From Bacteroidales bacterium (GTDB taxonomy: Bacteria > Bacteroidota > Bacteroidia > Bacteroidales > JAAUTT01), in assembly GCA_025350365.1 (NCBI GenBank), contig JANXXY010000313.1:1-6338 (forward strand): a stretch of 6,338 nucleotides of DNA, in the 5' to 3' direction. Positions 1 through 6,269 of this stretch are shown piece after piece. The notes beneath the pieces are model-generated. The model saw only the letters and a list, made by a program, of their open reading frames with translations, was not told the origin of the DNA and searched no databases. Numbering within the stretch: the first letter of the stretch is position 1; each line of letters begins with the position of its first letter. A program made the position numbers and the translations under genes.

Positions 1-3
1 TTG

Positions 4-26
4 AACAAAGTTATAACCCCTTTTTA
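4..26. repeat. Extra direct copy of the terminator arm at the window edge
   Basis: The 23 bases at 4-26 (AACAAAGTTATA, then A, then CCCCTTTTTA) match 136-158 at 22 of 23 positions; the only change is A16 for G148. The same sequence in inverted form lies at 113-128. Three copies in 170 bases suggest a repeated intergenic element whose remainder continues beyond the left edge. Bases 13-33 can also form a small ATA-CCC/GGG-TAT hairpin. Confidence 0.65.
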
Positions 27-97
27 GGGTATAGCCGTCAAGTTAATATTTATAATGAATTGTATATCATATATAATCCATTTATTAAGTTTTTTGT

Positions 98-170
98 AAC
101 CCCAACCCCTTAAAAAAGGGGCTATAACAAATTTTAACAAAGTTATAGCCCCTTTTTAAGGTTTTGGGTT
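98..170. terminator. Long inverted repeat, probable bidirectional intrinsic terminator
   Basis: The arms at 98-128 and 142-170 enclose a 13-base loop (129-141). The inner 16 bp pair perfectly (113-128 with 142-157: GTTATAGCCCC followed by T5). Pairing resumes outward through TTCC/GGAA, AACCC/GGGTT-type blocks with small bulges. On the minus strand the stem is followed by TTTTTT, and on the plus strand by TTTTT, so it can stop transcription from either side. It begins 8 bases past the stop of the FISUMP fibre gene and closes the three-gene unit. Confidence 0.8.
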
Positions 171-177
171 AAGCATA

Positions 178-2559
178 TTAATTTTTTAAACATCTTACTG
201 CGGACCCCATTGATTTCGGATGATAAAGTGCAGTATCTAAAGGTACAGAAGTATATTCGTTTCTGGCATGAAAGTGGTAGGGTATGGCCTTATTGTAAAC
301 AGAGATTGTTGATGTGTGGATGCACCCATAAGTCTTAAATACCCTAAAACCATATGGATAGCGATTGCCATTTCCCACCCATGAAAAACCAGTAGAATTA
401 TTACCTGTATTTGGGGAAACCCAATGGGCAGTGTCTGAATCTTTCAGGTTAGCTCCAGCTTGTTCACCTCCTGCAGTGGTAAGCAAAATATTAAACTCAT
501 CCAAACTGGGTACATGCCAACCCGAAGGACAAACCTTTCTACTATCATTCGCGGCCCACCAGGTATATAGTCTTCCATACTCAGGGATATTTGCCGAATC
601 ACCATATACTGGCCAAGTGTATTTCGGCTCAGGATAGTTTATTGTATCGGATATATTTAAATCTAGAGGAGATGTGGTTGCAATAGGGTCTCCATTCATG
701 TAATGCGTAGTTCTTAAATTTTCGGCCATCCATACTTGTGTACCAATCGTCACTGTTTTGTAAATATACCCGTCATAATCAGTTACCATATGGGTAAGTA
801 TGATATTATACCTGACTTGAAGGGCGGCTAATTGCGCCTTTAGTAAATCAATATACAATTTCGAAGCAATATCACTACCGTTAACGGGGTCTTTTACATT
901 GGTAATCTTATTATTGACTGCATTTAACCCATTGGTTGCCATGATAGTGGCTGATGTAGTTATAGTTCCAATGAATGTTTTATCTCCGCTGATTGTTTGA
1001 GTGCCTGAAAGTGTAACATCATCAGAGCTATTGGTATCCCAATTAGTAAATGGGACGGTATTGCCTCCTGCACCTGTAATGGCGAGGGTATTTCCTGAAA
1101 GGCCAAGCTGCTGATTTCCATAAGTAGGAGTCCAATTTATCCATTTTCCACCGGAATATTTTAATAATTGATTGTCGGATGTATTTGTAAACATAAAATC
1201 AGAAATACCGTATCCTGAAATAGAGGATGGTTTACTGGTAATATTAGCCCAATGCACTAATGATGCAGCATTTGTAAGTAGGTCTAATTTGGAGTAATAA
1301 TCCGAGGCAATAACATACCCTTTCGTGGAATAATCGCCCCACCCAAATGCAATATTCCAATTATTTATTTGGTTAGTTGTTATTCCATTAGCAACATGGC
1401 TTTTACTCATGGCGTCGGTGATTCCGTATCCCGCAAGCGTAGTTGGTTGACCCGTAAGGGAGCTCCAGGTACCGTTGAAAAGATTCGGTTTGGTGGATAA
1501 ATCATTATAACTACCACTTAAAGCAACTGCTGAAAAAGACGGTTTACCAAAGAGTGAAGTCCAAGTCCCATCAAATAATATTGGTTTATTGGTTAAATCA
1601 TTATAATTTCCACTGAATAATGTAGGTGGAAATAATAAGTCGCTGTAATTTTCACTAAATAATGCAGGACGATTAATTAAGTCTAAATAACTGCCCGTGG
1701 TGTCTACTTTTACCAATATGGGTTTTCCGGTTAATGAAGCCCAGGTACCATCGAAAAGTTTAGGTTTATTAGACAAATCGATATAATTTCCACTAAACAG
1801 TTTTGAAGGTTTGTTTGATAAATCGGTATAACTTCCACTTGTGGCAAAGACAGAAAAAGTCGGTTTCCCTTTTAGTGAAATCCATGTTCCATCATAAATG
1901 TTTGGTTTATTAATTAAGTCATCATAACTGCCACTGAATAATGTAGGTTGATTTACTAAATCATTGTATTTGCCACTAAATGATATAGAAGAAAAGTTTG
2001 GTTTACCTTGCAGAGAGTTCCAAGTTGCATCAAAAATGGGTTTGTCTACTAAATCATTATAATTTCCAGTTAAAGCAACATTTGAAAAATTTGGTTTTCC
2101 GGTAATCGATGTCCATGAACCAGCATACACTGCAGGTTTATTTAGAAGATCATTATAATTGCCACTAAATCCATTTCCGGATTTTTCTGCGTATTTGGCA
2201 TACGGAACACTTAATAACTGACTTGTGCCAAGTATATTTCCATTAATACCTATACTAACAAAGTAAGATCCATTTGCCCAATCGATTGCCGTAAAGCTAC
2301 CTGAAATAATAGTTCCTTTTCCTATTTCAAAATTAACCAAACCAAACTGGCTGGAAGTAGGATAATGTTTTTCGCTATAAACAACAGTTCCTGAAATGTT
2401 TCCCTGAAGAATACTAATTTGTATGTTAACAATTTTATTTGTAATTAAATTGCCTGACTTGTCCCTAACAATAGCCTGGTATTTAAATGAATTTGGGCTT
2501 TGTGCATGAAGGGATATCATCAAAAATAAAGCGGGCAGGATGCTAATTATTTTTCTCAT
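178..2559 (-). CDS. Secreted phage-tail-fibre-like repeat protein with C-terminal FISUMP (lectin-like) domain
   Basis: The product has 793 residues and is a paralogue of the protein encoded just upstream. A signal peptide (1-20, ending SLHAQ) leads to the same N-domain (21-125). A ten-unit Y-x-D-L array follows (130-375), then a tail-fibre-like region: AGYGITDAM (376-384), NGITTNQINNWNIAFGWGD (391-409), QTISGDKTF (521-529) and KITNVKDP (551-558). After a short helical linker (567-590) comes a Fibrobacter succinogenes major paralogous domain (592-793). Its hallmarks are YKTVTIGTQVWMAENL (600-615), YGRLYTWWA (661-669), VCPSGWHVPSLDEF (676-689) and the terminal GSAVRCLKN (785-793). FISUMP domains are small extracellular domains of unproven function, thought to share a C-type-lectin/FGE-like fold. 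The gene starts 4 bases after the upstream TAG. AGGA sits about 10 bases before the ATG and may be a ribosome site. No T9SS sorting domain is present. I infer a surface fibre carrying a binding tip; the ligand is unknown. Confidence 0.85.
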   Translation of the reverse strand: MRKIISILPALFLMISLHAQSPNSFKYQAIVRDKSGNLITNKIVNIQISILQGNISGTVVYSEKHYPTSSQFGLVNFEIGKGTIISGSFTAIDWANGSYFVSIGINGNILGTSQLLSVPYAKYAEKSGNGFSGNYNDLLNKPAVYAGSWTSITGKPNFSNVALTGNYNDLVDKPIFDATWNSLQGKPNFSSISFSGKYNDLVNQPTLFSGSYDDLINKPNIYDGTWISLKGKPTFSVFATSGSYTDLSNKPSKLFSGNYIDLSNKPKLFDGTWASLTGKPILVKVDTTGSYLDLINRPALFSENYSDLLFPPTLFSGNYNDLTNKPILFDGTWTSLFGKPSFSAVALSGSYNDLSTKPNLFNGTWSSLTGQPTTLAGYGITDAMSKSHVANGITTNQINNWNIAFGWGDYSTKGYVIASDYYSKLDLLTNAASLVHWANITSKPSSISGYGISDFMFTNTSDNQLLKYSGGKWINWTPTYGNQQLGLSGNTLAITGAGGNTVPFTNWDTNSSDDVTLSGTQTISGDKTFIGTITTSATIMATNGLNAVNNKITNVKDPVNGSDIASKLYIDLLKAQLAALQVRYNIILTHMVTDYDGYIYKTVTIGTQVWMAENLRTTHYMNGDPIATTSPLDLNISDTINYPEPKYTWPVYGDSANIPEYGRLYTWWAANDSRKVCPSGWHVPSLDEFNILLTTAGGEQAGANLKDSDTAHWVSPNTGNNSTGFSWVGNGNRYPYGFRVFKTYGCIHTSTISVYNKAIPYHFHARNEYTSVPLDTALYHPKSMGSAVRCLKN
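1435..2172 (-). repeat. Ten-unit Y-x-D-L / W-x-G-x-P protein repeat array (793-residue fibre)
   Basis: This part encodes residues 130-375. Y-x-D-L tyrosines fall at 135, 167, 198, 212, 244, 259, 291, 305, 319 and 351, giving steps of 32, 31, 14, 32, 15, 32, 14, 14 and 32. W-x-x-[LI]-x-G-x-P tryptophans are at 149, 180, 226, 273, 333 and 365. Within one residue per step this is the same order of long and short units as in the upstream paralogue. One short unit (LFPP at 309-312) has lost the N-K-P ending. Confidence 0.85.
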
Positions 2560-2563
2560 AATA

Positions 2564-4390
2564 CTAAAGTCCTAATTTTTTCTCAATTGCACTAATTTTG
2601 GTTTCAAGTATAGTGATCTGACCTTTTAATACATCTGCATATGCTTTTGTTGCTGCATCACTATTAGCAGTGGGATCTGCTACATTAGTAATGTTTTTAC
2701 TGTTAGCATTTAACCCGTTGTTTGCATTGATAGTCGCAACGGTTATAGAACCGCTGAATGTTTTATCGCCGGTGATTGTTTGGGTTGTGTTTATTGTGAC
2801 ATCATCTGCACTATTCGTATCCCAACCCGCAAATGAAACAGAATTACCACCCGATCCTGAAATTGATAAGGTTGCACCAACTAATGAAAGTTGCTGGTTT
2901 CCCGCTGAAAAATTTGGAGTCCAATTTTCCCATTTCCCGTTACCGGCATTATATTTCAAAAGCTGATTATCGGTAGGGGATGAAATGGAGAAATCTGAAA
3001 TGCCGTATCCCGAAATTGATGTTGGCGTATTAGTAATGTTACCCCAATGCACTAAGGATCCACCACTTGTTTGCAGATTTAGTTTTGTATAATAAAAGGT
3101 GGCAACTGCGTACCCTTTTGTGGAATGATCTCCCCACCCAAATGCGGTATTCCAATTAGCGATTTGGCTGCTTGTAATTCCATTGGCTGCATTGCCTGTA
3201 TTCATAGCATCAGTGATGCCATAACCTCCAAGAGTAGTTGGTTTTCCGGATAATGAGCTCCAATTACCATTAAAAATCACAGGTAGGTTTAATAAATCGG
3301 AATAATTTCCGCTAACAGCAACTGTCGCAAAAGTGGGTTTTCCGGTTATTAAATCCCAGGATGCGCTAATCATAGCCGGTTTATGTGATAAATCATTATA
3401 ATTGCCGCTAAATAAGGTAGGTAAATTCTTCAAATCAGCGTAACTACCACTGAATAAAGTTGGTAAGTTAAGTAAGTCCAAATAACTACCGGTGTTAGCC
3501 ACTTTTGAAAATATAGGTATTCCCTTTAATGAACTCCATGCGCTATCGAATAATGCTGGTTTATTAGTTAAATCAGCATAGTTACCACTAAATATGAATG
3601 GTTTGTTCAATAAATCGTTATAACTTCCGCTTATGGCAACGATTGAAAATTTTGGTATTCCGGTTATCAAATCCCAAGTCCAATCTTTAATTGTGGGCTT
3701 GTTAGCAAGATCGTCATAAATACCGCTGAATATTACTGGTTGGTTCAATAAATCGGTGTAACTTCCAGTTGAGGCAACTTTTGCAAAAGTGGGTACTCCT
3801 TTTAGAGATGACCAGTTGCCATCAAAAATGGCAGGTAAATTCGATAAATCATTATAACTTCCCGTTGTGGCTACTTTTGCAAAATTTGGCGTTCCTATAA
3901 TTGAGGCCCAGCTTTGATCCATAGAAGGTTTATTGGTAAGATCGTTATAATCTCCACTAAATACATTACCAGCTTTATCAGCATATTTTGCATATGGAAC
4001 GCTTAAAAGCGGTGTTGTGCCTAATTCAGTTCCATTTACCACTACCTTAATAAAGTAGGGTCCATTGGCCCAGTTGATAGATGAAAAACCTCCGGAAACG
4101 AGGATGCCGTTTCCAATTTCCAGATTCACCAGACCAAATTGATTTGTTGTAGAAGTATGCTTTTCGCTAAATACGGCTGTTCCGGAAACGGTTCCTTGTA
4201 AAATACTGATTTGTATTTCTACACTTTTGTTGGCAATAATAGTACCCTTATTGTTGCGAACAATAGCCTGATATTTAAATGCATTAGGACTTTGTCCAAA
4301 TATGTTTGCAGTTAATAGAATAATTGCAATAATGTTAATTGCTTTTTTCATACCGTAATTATTGAAATGGAGGTGAAATTTTTTGATCAT
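2564..4390 (-). CDS. Secreted phage-tail-fibre-like repeat protein with C-terminal coiled coil
   Basis: The product has 608 residues. A signal peptide (core INIIAIILLTANIFGQ, cleavage near residue 33) leads to the Bacteroidota surface N-domain (34-137: SPNAFKYQAIVR, QFGLVNLEIG, LLSVPYAKYA). Residues 144-386 hold ten Y-x-D-L motifs and six W-x-x-[LI]-x-G-x-P motifs. A region like phage tail fibres follows: GYGITDAM (389-396), WNTAFGWGDHSTKGY (413-427), a second SISGYGISDF (458-467), TQTITGDKTF (536-545) and KNITNVADP (565-573). The protein ends in a short heptad-like coiled coil (583-608) and has no T9SS sorting domain. I infer a homo-oligomeric, perhaps trimeric, surface fibre. Its start codon overlaps the stop of the preceding gene (ATGA). 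A second candidate start is M14 (4351), which gives a more standard signal peptide (MKKAINIIAIILL). The ATGA overlap favours the longer form, but the matter is open. The neighbour downstream is a close paralogue with an extra domain. Confidence 0.8.
   Translation of the reverse strand: MIKKFHLHFNNYGMKKAINIIAIILLTANIFGQSPNAFKYQAIVRNNKGTIIANKSVEIQISILQGTVSGTAVFSEKHTSTTNQFGLVNLEIGNGILVSGGFSSINWANGPYFIKVVVNGTELGTTPLLSVPYAKYADKAGNVFSGDYNDLTNKPSMDQSWASIIGTPNFAKVATTGSYNDLSNLPAIFDGNWSSLKGVPTFAKVASTGSYTDLLNQPVIFSGIYDDLANKPTIKDWTWDLITGIPKFSIVAISGSYNDLLNKPFIFSGNYADLTNKPALFDSAWSSLKGIPIFSKVANTGSYLDLLNLPTLFSGSYADLKNLPTLFSGNYNDLSHKPAMISASWDLITGKPTFATVAVSGNYSDLLNLPVIFNGNWSSLSGKPTTLGGYGITDAMNTGNAANGITSSQIANWNTAFGWGDHSTKGYAVATFYYTKLNLQTSGGSLVHWGNITNTPTSISGYGISDFSISSPTDNQLLKYNAGNGKWENWTPNFSAGNQQLSLVGATLSISGSGGNSVSFAGWDTNSADDVTINTTQTITGDKTFSGSITVATINANNGLNANSKNITNVADPTANSDAATKAYADVLKGQITILETKISAIEKKLGL
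3233..3961 (-). repeat. Ten-unit Y-x-D-L / W-x-G-x-P protein repeat array (608-residue fibre)
   Basis: This part encodes residues 144-386. Y-x-D-L tyrosines fall at 148, 179, 211, 225, 257, 271, 303, 317, 331 and 363, giving steps of 31, 32, 14, 32, 14, 32, 14, 14 and 32. Short units read roughly FSGxYxDLxNKP. Long units add an ~18-residue insert of the form W-x-x-[LI]-x-G-x-P-x-F-x-x-V-A-x-x-G; the tryptophans are at 161, 193, 239, 285, 345 and 377. The units are also recognisably related in DNA but are diverged, so this is an old array rather than a fresh tandem expansion. Confidence 0.85.
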
Positions 4391-4878
4391 TGTTTTAGTA
4401 TTTTGAATGTCTTTAATATGGTGTGATTATCAAATACTACTAATAGATAAATACCATTGGAAAAATTATGAAAGTCAATTTCAACTAAATTTGAGGATAT
4501 TATCTTACGAAGGAGAGTGCTACCTTTCGAATTTATAACCTGATACTGTAGGTTCTTAATATTTTCAGATTCAGCTTCAATTTTGAGATAAACAAAATCA
4601 CTCGTCGGATTTGGATAGGCAGAAATAGAAAATTTCAAATCCGGTAAATGATTTACTGAGGTAATTATAATTTTGGTTTGATTAAAACCCTGAGTAAGAG
4701 TAAAGTTATTATTGGTTATGGTTTCGGTTATGGTTTCTCCAATAGTCCATGTGAGCAAAATATCCGGACTTTTATACTCATCACCTGAAGATGCAATTAC
4801 CTGTGTGGAATAACTTTGACTAAAACAGGTTAAAAAGCGTAAAAAAATTATACTAAAACTACTTATTGCTAATTTCAT
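4387..4878 (-). CDS. Small secreted protein with T9SS type A C-terminal sorting domain
   Basis: The 163-residue product has an N-terminal signal peptide (about residues 1-21, cleavage likely after FSQ). A short beta-rich module follows (about 23-66) with VIASSGDEY, LTWTIGETITETI and TLTQGFNQ. Residues ~83-163 form a T9SS type A sorting domain: AYPNPTSDFVYL at 87-98, NGIYLLVV at 141-148, and a terminal KTFKILKQ. In Bacteroidota this domain directs export through the outer membrane by the type IX system, after which it is usually removed or used for surface attachment. The 'WTIGE...LTQGF' module recurs in small Bacteroidota surface proteins of unknown function. It is the first gene of a three-gene unit, and its TGA stop overlaps the next gene's ATG (ATGA), which suggests translational coupling. 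The ATG start places the signal peptide correctly; no Shine-Dalgarno is visible. LTC at 16-18 is not a proper lipobox. The sorting-domain call is strong; the biological role is unknown. Confidence 0.85.
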   Translation of the reverse strand: MKLAISSFSIIFLRFLTCFSQSYSTQVIASSGDEYKSPDILLTWTIGETITETITNNNFTLTQGFNQTKIIITSVNHLPDLKFSISAYPNPTSDFVYLKIEAESENIKNLQYQVINSKGSTLLRKIISSNLVEIDFHNFSNGIYLLVVFDNHTILKTFKILKQ

Positions 4879-4930
4879 ATTTCAACATTATGAAATGAAA
4901 TTGTTCACTTTATTTAAACTAATATATTTT

Positions 4931-4938
4931 CAAAAATA
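4931..4938 (-). promoter_or_regulatory. Candidate Bacteroidota -7 promoter element for the three-gene unit
   Basis: Read on the minus strand the bases are TATTTTTG, matching the Bacteroidota sigma-A -7 consensus TAnnTTTG. The element lies 52 bases before the ATG of the T9SS-substrate gene, a reasonable leader length. A good TTTG at the expected -33 spacing is missing (only TTTAG is near). In DNA this AT-rich the match could be accidental. Confidence 0.3.
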
Positions 4939-5213
4939 CTTCAAAGCGAGCATTTTTCTAAATTATTGGATATGCATATTCCTCAATATTTGACAGATGG
5001 ATTGTTTATTTAGATTAAATAAAAATTACTACGTAGTTAAATTAATTTTAAATAATTAAATATGTTGTATTTAGCCCAATTTTAAAAATTAGGGTTCAAT
5101 TAAAAATTATTGACGAATATAAAACGGAATAAATCAGCATTGTCATCTTCAAAAACAAATAAATCTTGAATATGTTATTTGGGATCAAATCAATTGGCAA
5201 TGAGGGAGTAAAG

Positions 5214-5234
5214 CCAGATATAATTATAATCTGG
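5214..5234 (-). terminator. Weak hairpin downstream of the SGNH gene, possible terminator
   Basis: CCAGAT and ATCTGG form a 6-bp stem around a 9-base AT-only loop, about 90 bases past the SGNH stop. On the minus strand it is followed by CTTTACT, not a run of T, so it is a poor intrinsic terminator. It is listed because it is the only stem containing several G/C pairs between the two transcription units. It could be chance. Confidence 0.2.
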
Positions 5235-5325
5235 ATAAAAATAACTATTACTCGATAAGTTAAAAAAGGAAATACTGAAATAGGATGTCAGCGGCAACTG
5301 TGTTAAAAACCAAGTCCTAAATGTT

Positions 5326-6258
5326 CTATTTAATTAGGAGGTTTACAATACTGTCTGAAAATATTTTTGCACCTGTGTCATTCAAATGATAAGGGTCATC
5401 AAATAAGGCGGGTTTAGATATAAATGATGGATTTTGGGAAAAATCATAAAAGTCGATATGATACTTAGCTGCAATCTTCTTTCCTAAAGTAATTGACAAA
5501 GGAGTGGACTTGAAGTTGAAATAATAGGGAGAGCACACAATGTATAATTTAACATGTGCCTTTAAGCAATCCTGAATAAATAATTCATATATTTTTAATT
5601 TGTTACTGTCTATTTTAATTGTCCGGGAATTGTCAGTGGTCTTAATTAGTTCGTTCCATTTTCCGTCTAAGGGTATATATCCCTTGATATCAAACACATC
5701 TCTTCTGTTGAAATTAGTGTTACCGATGGCTATAGTTAATAAATAAGAATTGAAAGGGTATATTTGTGAAAGTAATTTTATTTTTTCAAACGAACTTTTC
5801 AACTGCAAAATAGGTTGAATGTCAGGATATTTCTTGTAGTACGGCATAAGGGAGGCCAATCTTTCGTAATCCCGTGAATCAAATTCAAGTTCCTGATTAA
5901 CAAAATCAAAAATGATAATCTTAGGAGAGTATCTTTTTAAAATCACTTTAAGAATAGCATAATTATAAAGAAGGTATTGCCCATCGCGACCAACATTATA
6001 ATATGATAATCCGAGCCGATTTTCAAAGGCATATGGGGCATAATGATGGTTAGCTCTTGAGGAACCCATGACTAACATTTCTGCATTGGTCTTTTCAATG
6101 GAGTAGGTAGTTCGATACAAAGAGCCGGACTTCTGATGAAAATATAAAAAATATAACGTTTTGCCCACTAGAAAGTCCAATAAAAATACGATAACCAAGA
6201 AAATGATTGTTTTAAAGATAAATAATTTATAATGATTAAATTTTAAATCGAATAACAT
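5326..6258 (-). CDS. Membrane-anchored SGNH/GDSL-hydrolase-like protein, probable polysaccharide O-acetylation partner
   Basis: The 310-residue protein has one N-terminal membrane segment (about residues 12-32, with K6, K11 and K16 before or at its start) and an extracytoplasmic domain. The pattern fits SGNH hydrolases. Block I is VMGSSRANHHY (residues 63-73), where GSS replaces the usual GDS and S67 would be the nucleophile. A block II-like NVGRDGQ sits at 88-94. DPYHLND at 288-294 supplies the D-x-x-H of block V (D288, H291). Proteins with this layout (DltD, AlgJ/AlgX and many uncharacterised Bacteroidota members) work with an MBOAT acyltransferase to acetylate exported glycans. The gene begins 11 bases after a probable MBOAT gene, so the two are probably co-transcribed. 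The ATG start at 6258 is supported by this tight spacing and by the membrane anchor directly after it; no clear Shine-Dalgarno is seen. The fold call is fairly firm. The acetylation role and substrate are inferred, and the block III residue is uncertain. Confidence 0.75.
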   Translation of the reverse strand: MLFDLKFNHYKLFIFKTIIFLVIVFLLDFLVGKTLYFLYFHQKSGSLYRTTYSIEKTNAEMLVMGSSRANHHYAPYAFENRLGLSYYNVGRDGQYLLYNYAILKVILKRYSPKIIIFDFVNQELEFDSRDYERLASLMPYYKKYPDIQPILQLKSSFEKIKLLSQIYPFNSYLLTIAIGNTNFNRRDVFDIKGYIPLDGKWNELIKTTDNSRTIKIDSNKLKIYELFIQDCLKAHVKLYIVCSPYYFNFKSTPLSITLGKKIAAKYHIDFYDFSQNPSFISKPALFDDPYHLNDTGAKIFSDSIVNLLIK

Positions 6259-6269
6259 ACTTAAAATTT

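Larger units (their letters stand above)
4879..5325. other. Gene-free AT-rich intergenic spacer
   Basis: This stretch of about 450 bases separates the SGNH gene from the T9SS-substrate gene. I see no convincing coding sequence on either strand. It holds a perfect 10-bp palindrome ACTACGTAGT at 5028-5037, a weak CCC(A)ATT...AATT(A)GGG inverted repeat at 5075-5094, and a 6-bp stem hairpin at 5214-5234. The leader and probable promoter of the three-gene unit to its left must lie in its lower-coordinate part. No strong GC-rich terminator with a T tract follows the SGNH gene, so readthrough into the next unit is possible. Confidence 0.7.

Noticed and set aside
365..637. Plus-strand open frame of 90 codons inside the FISUMP-encoding part
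   Set aside because: It lies opposite a well-supported domain whose conserved motifs are on the minus strand. Its product has no recognisable domain and its start has no context, so it is an antisense shadow.
2670..2966. Plus-strand open frame of 98 codons opposite the tail-fibre-like region
   Set aside because: The minus-strand reading is conserved with the paralogue, while this product is a hydrophobic sequence of no known family. It is a shadow frame.
1435..3961. Repeat regions as CRISPR or recent DNA tandem repeats
   Set aside because: The periodicity is at protein level with unit lengths of 14 and ~32 codons, units are diverged in DNA, and the frame is kept throughout. There are no uniform repeats with unique spacers.
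178..4390. The two large proteins as prophage tail fibres
   Set aside because: Both begin with signal peptides and a Bacteroidota surface N-domain, lie downstream of a T9SS-substrate gene, and have no phage structural genes nearby. The similarity is limited to shaft motifs.
5028..5037. Palindrome ACTACGTAGT as a regulator operator
   Set aside because: A single 10-bp palindrome in an AT-rich spacer, about 150 bases before the next gene and with no second copy, is not enough to call an operator.
5172..5258. Plus-strand mini-ORF of 28 codons beginning MLFGIKSIGNEG
   Set aside because: It is too short to judge, has no Shine-Dalgarno and no recognisable motif, and overlaps the weak hairpin. There is no support for expression.
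5099..5287. Minus-strand frame of about 63 codons without a stop in the intergenic spacer
   Set aside because: It has no ATG until its last quarter, and its composition is the Ile/Leu/Phe-rich output of random AT-rich DNA. No family resemblance is seen.
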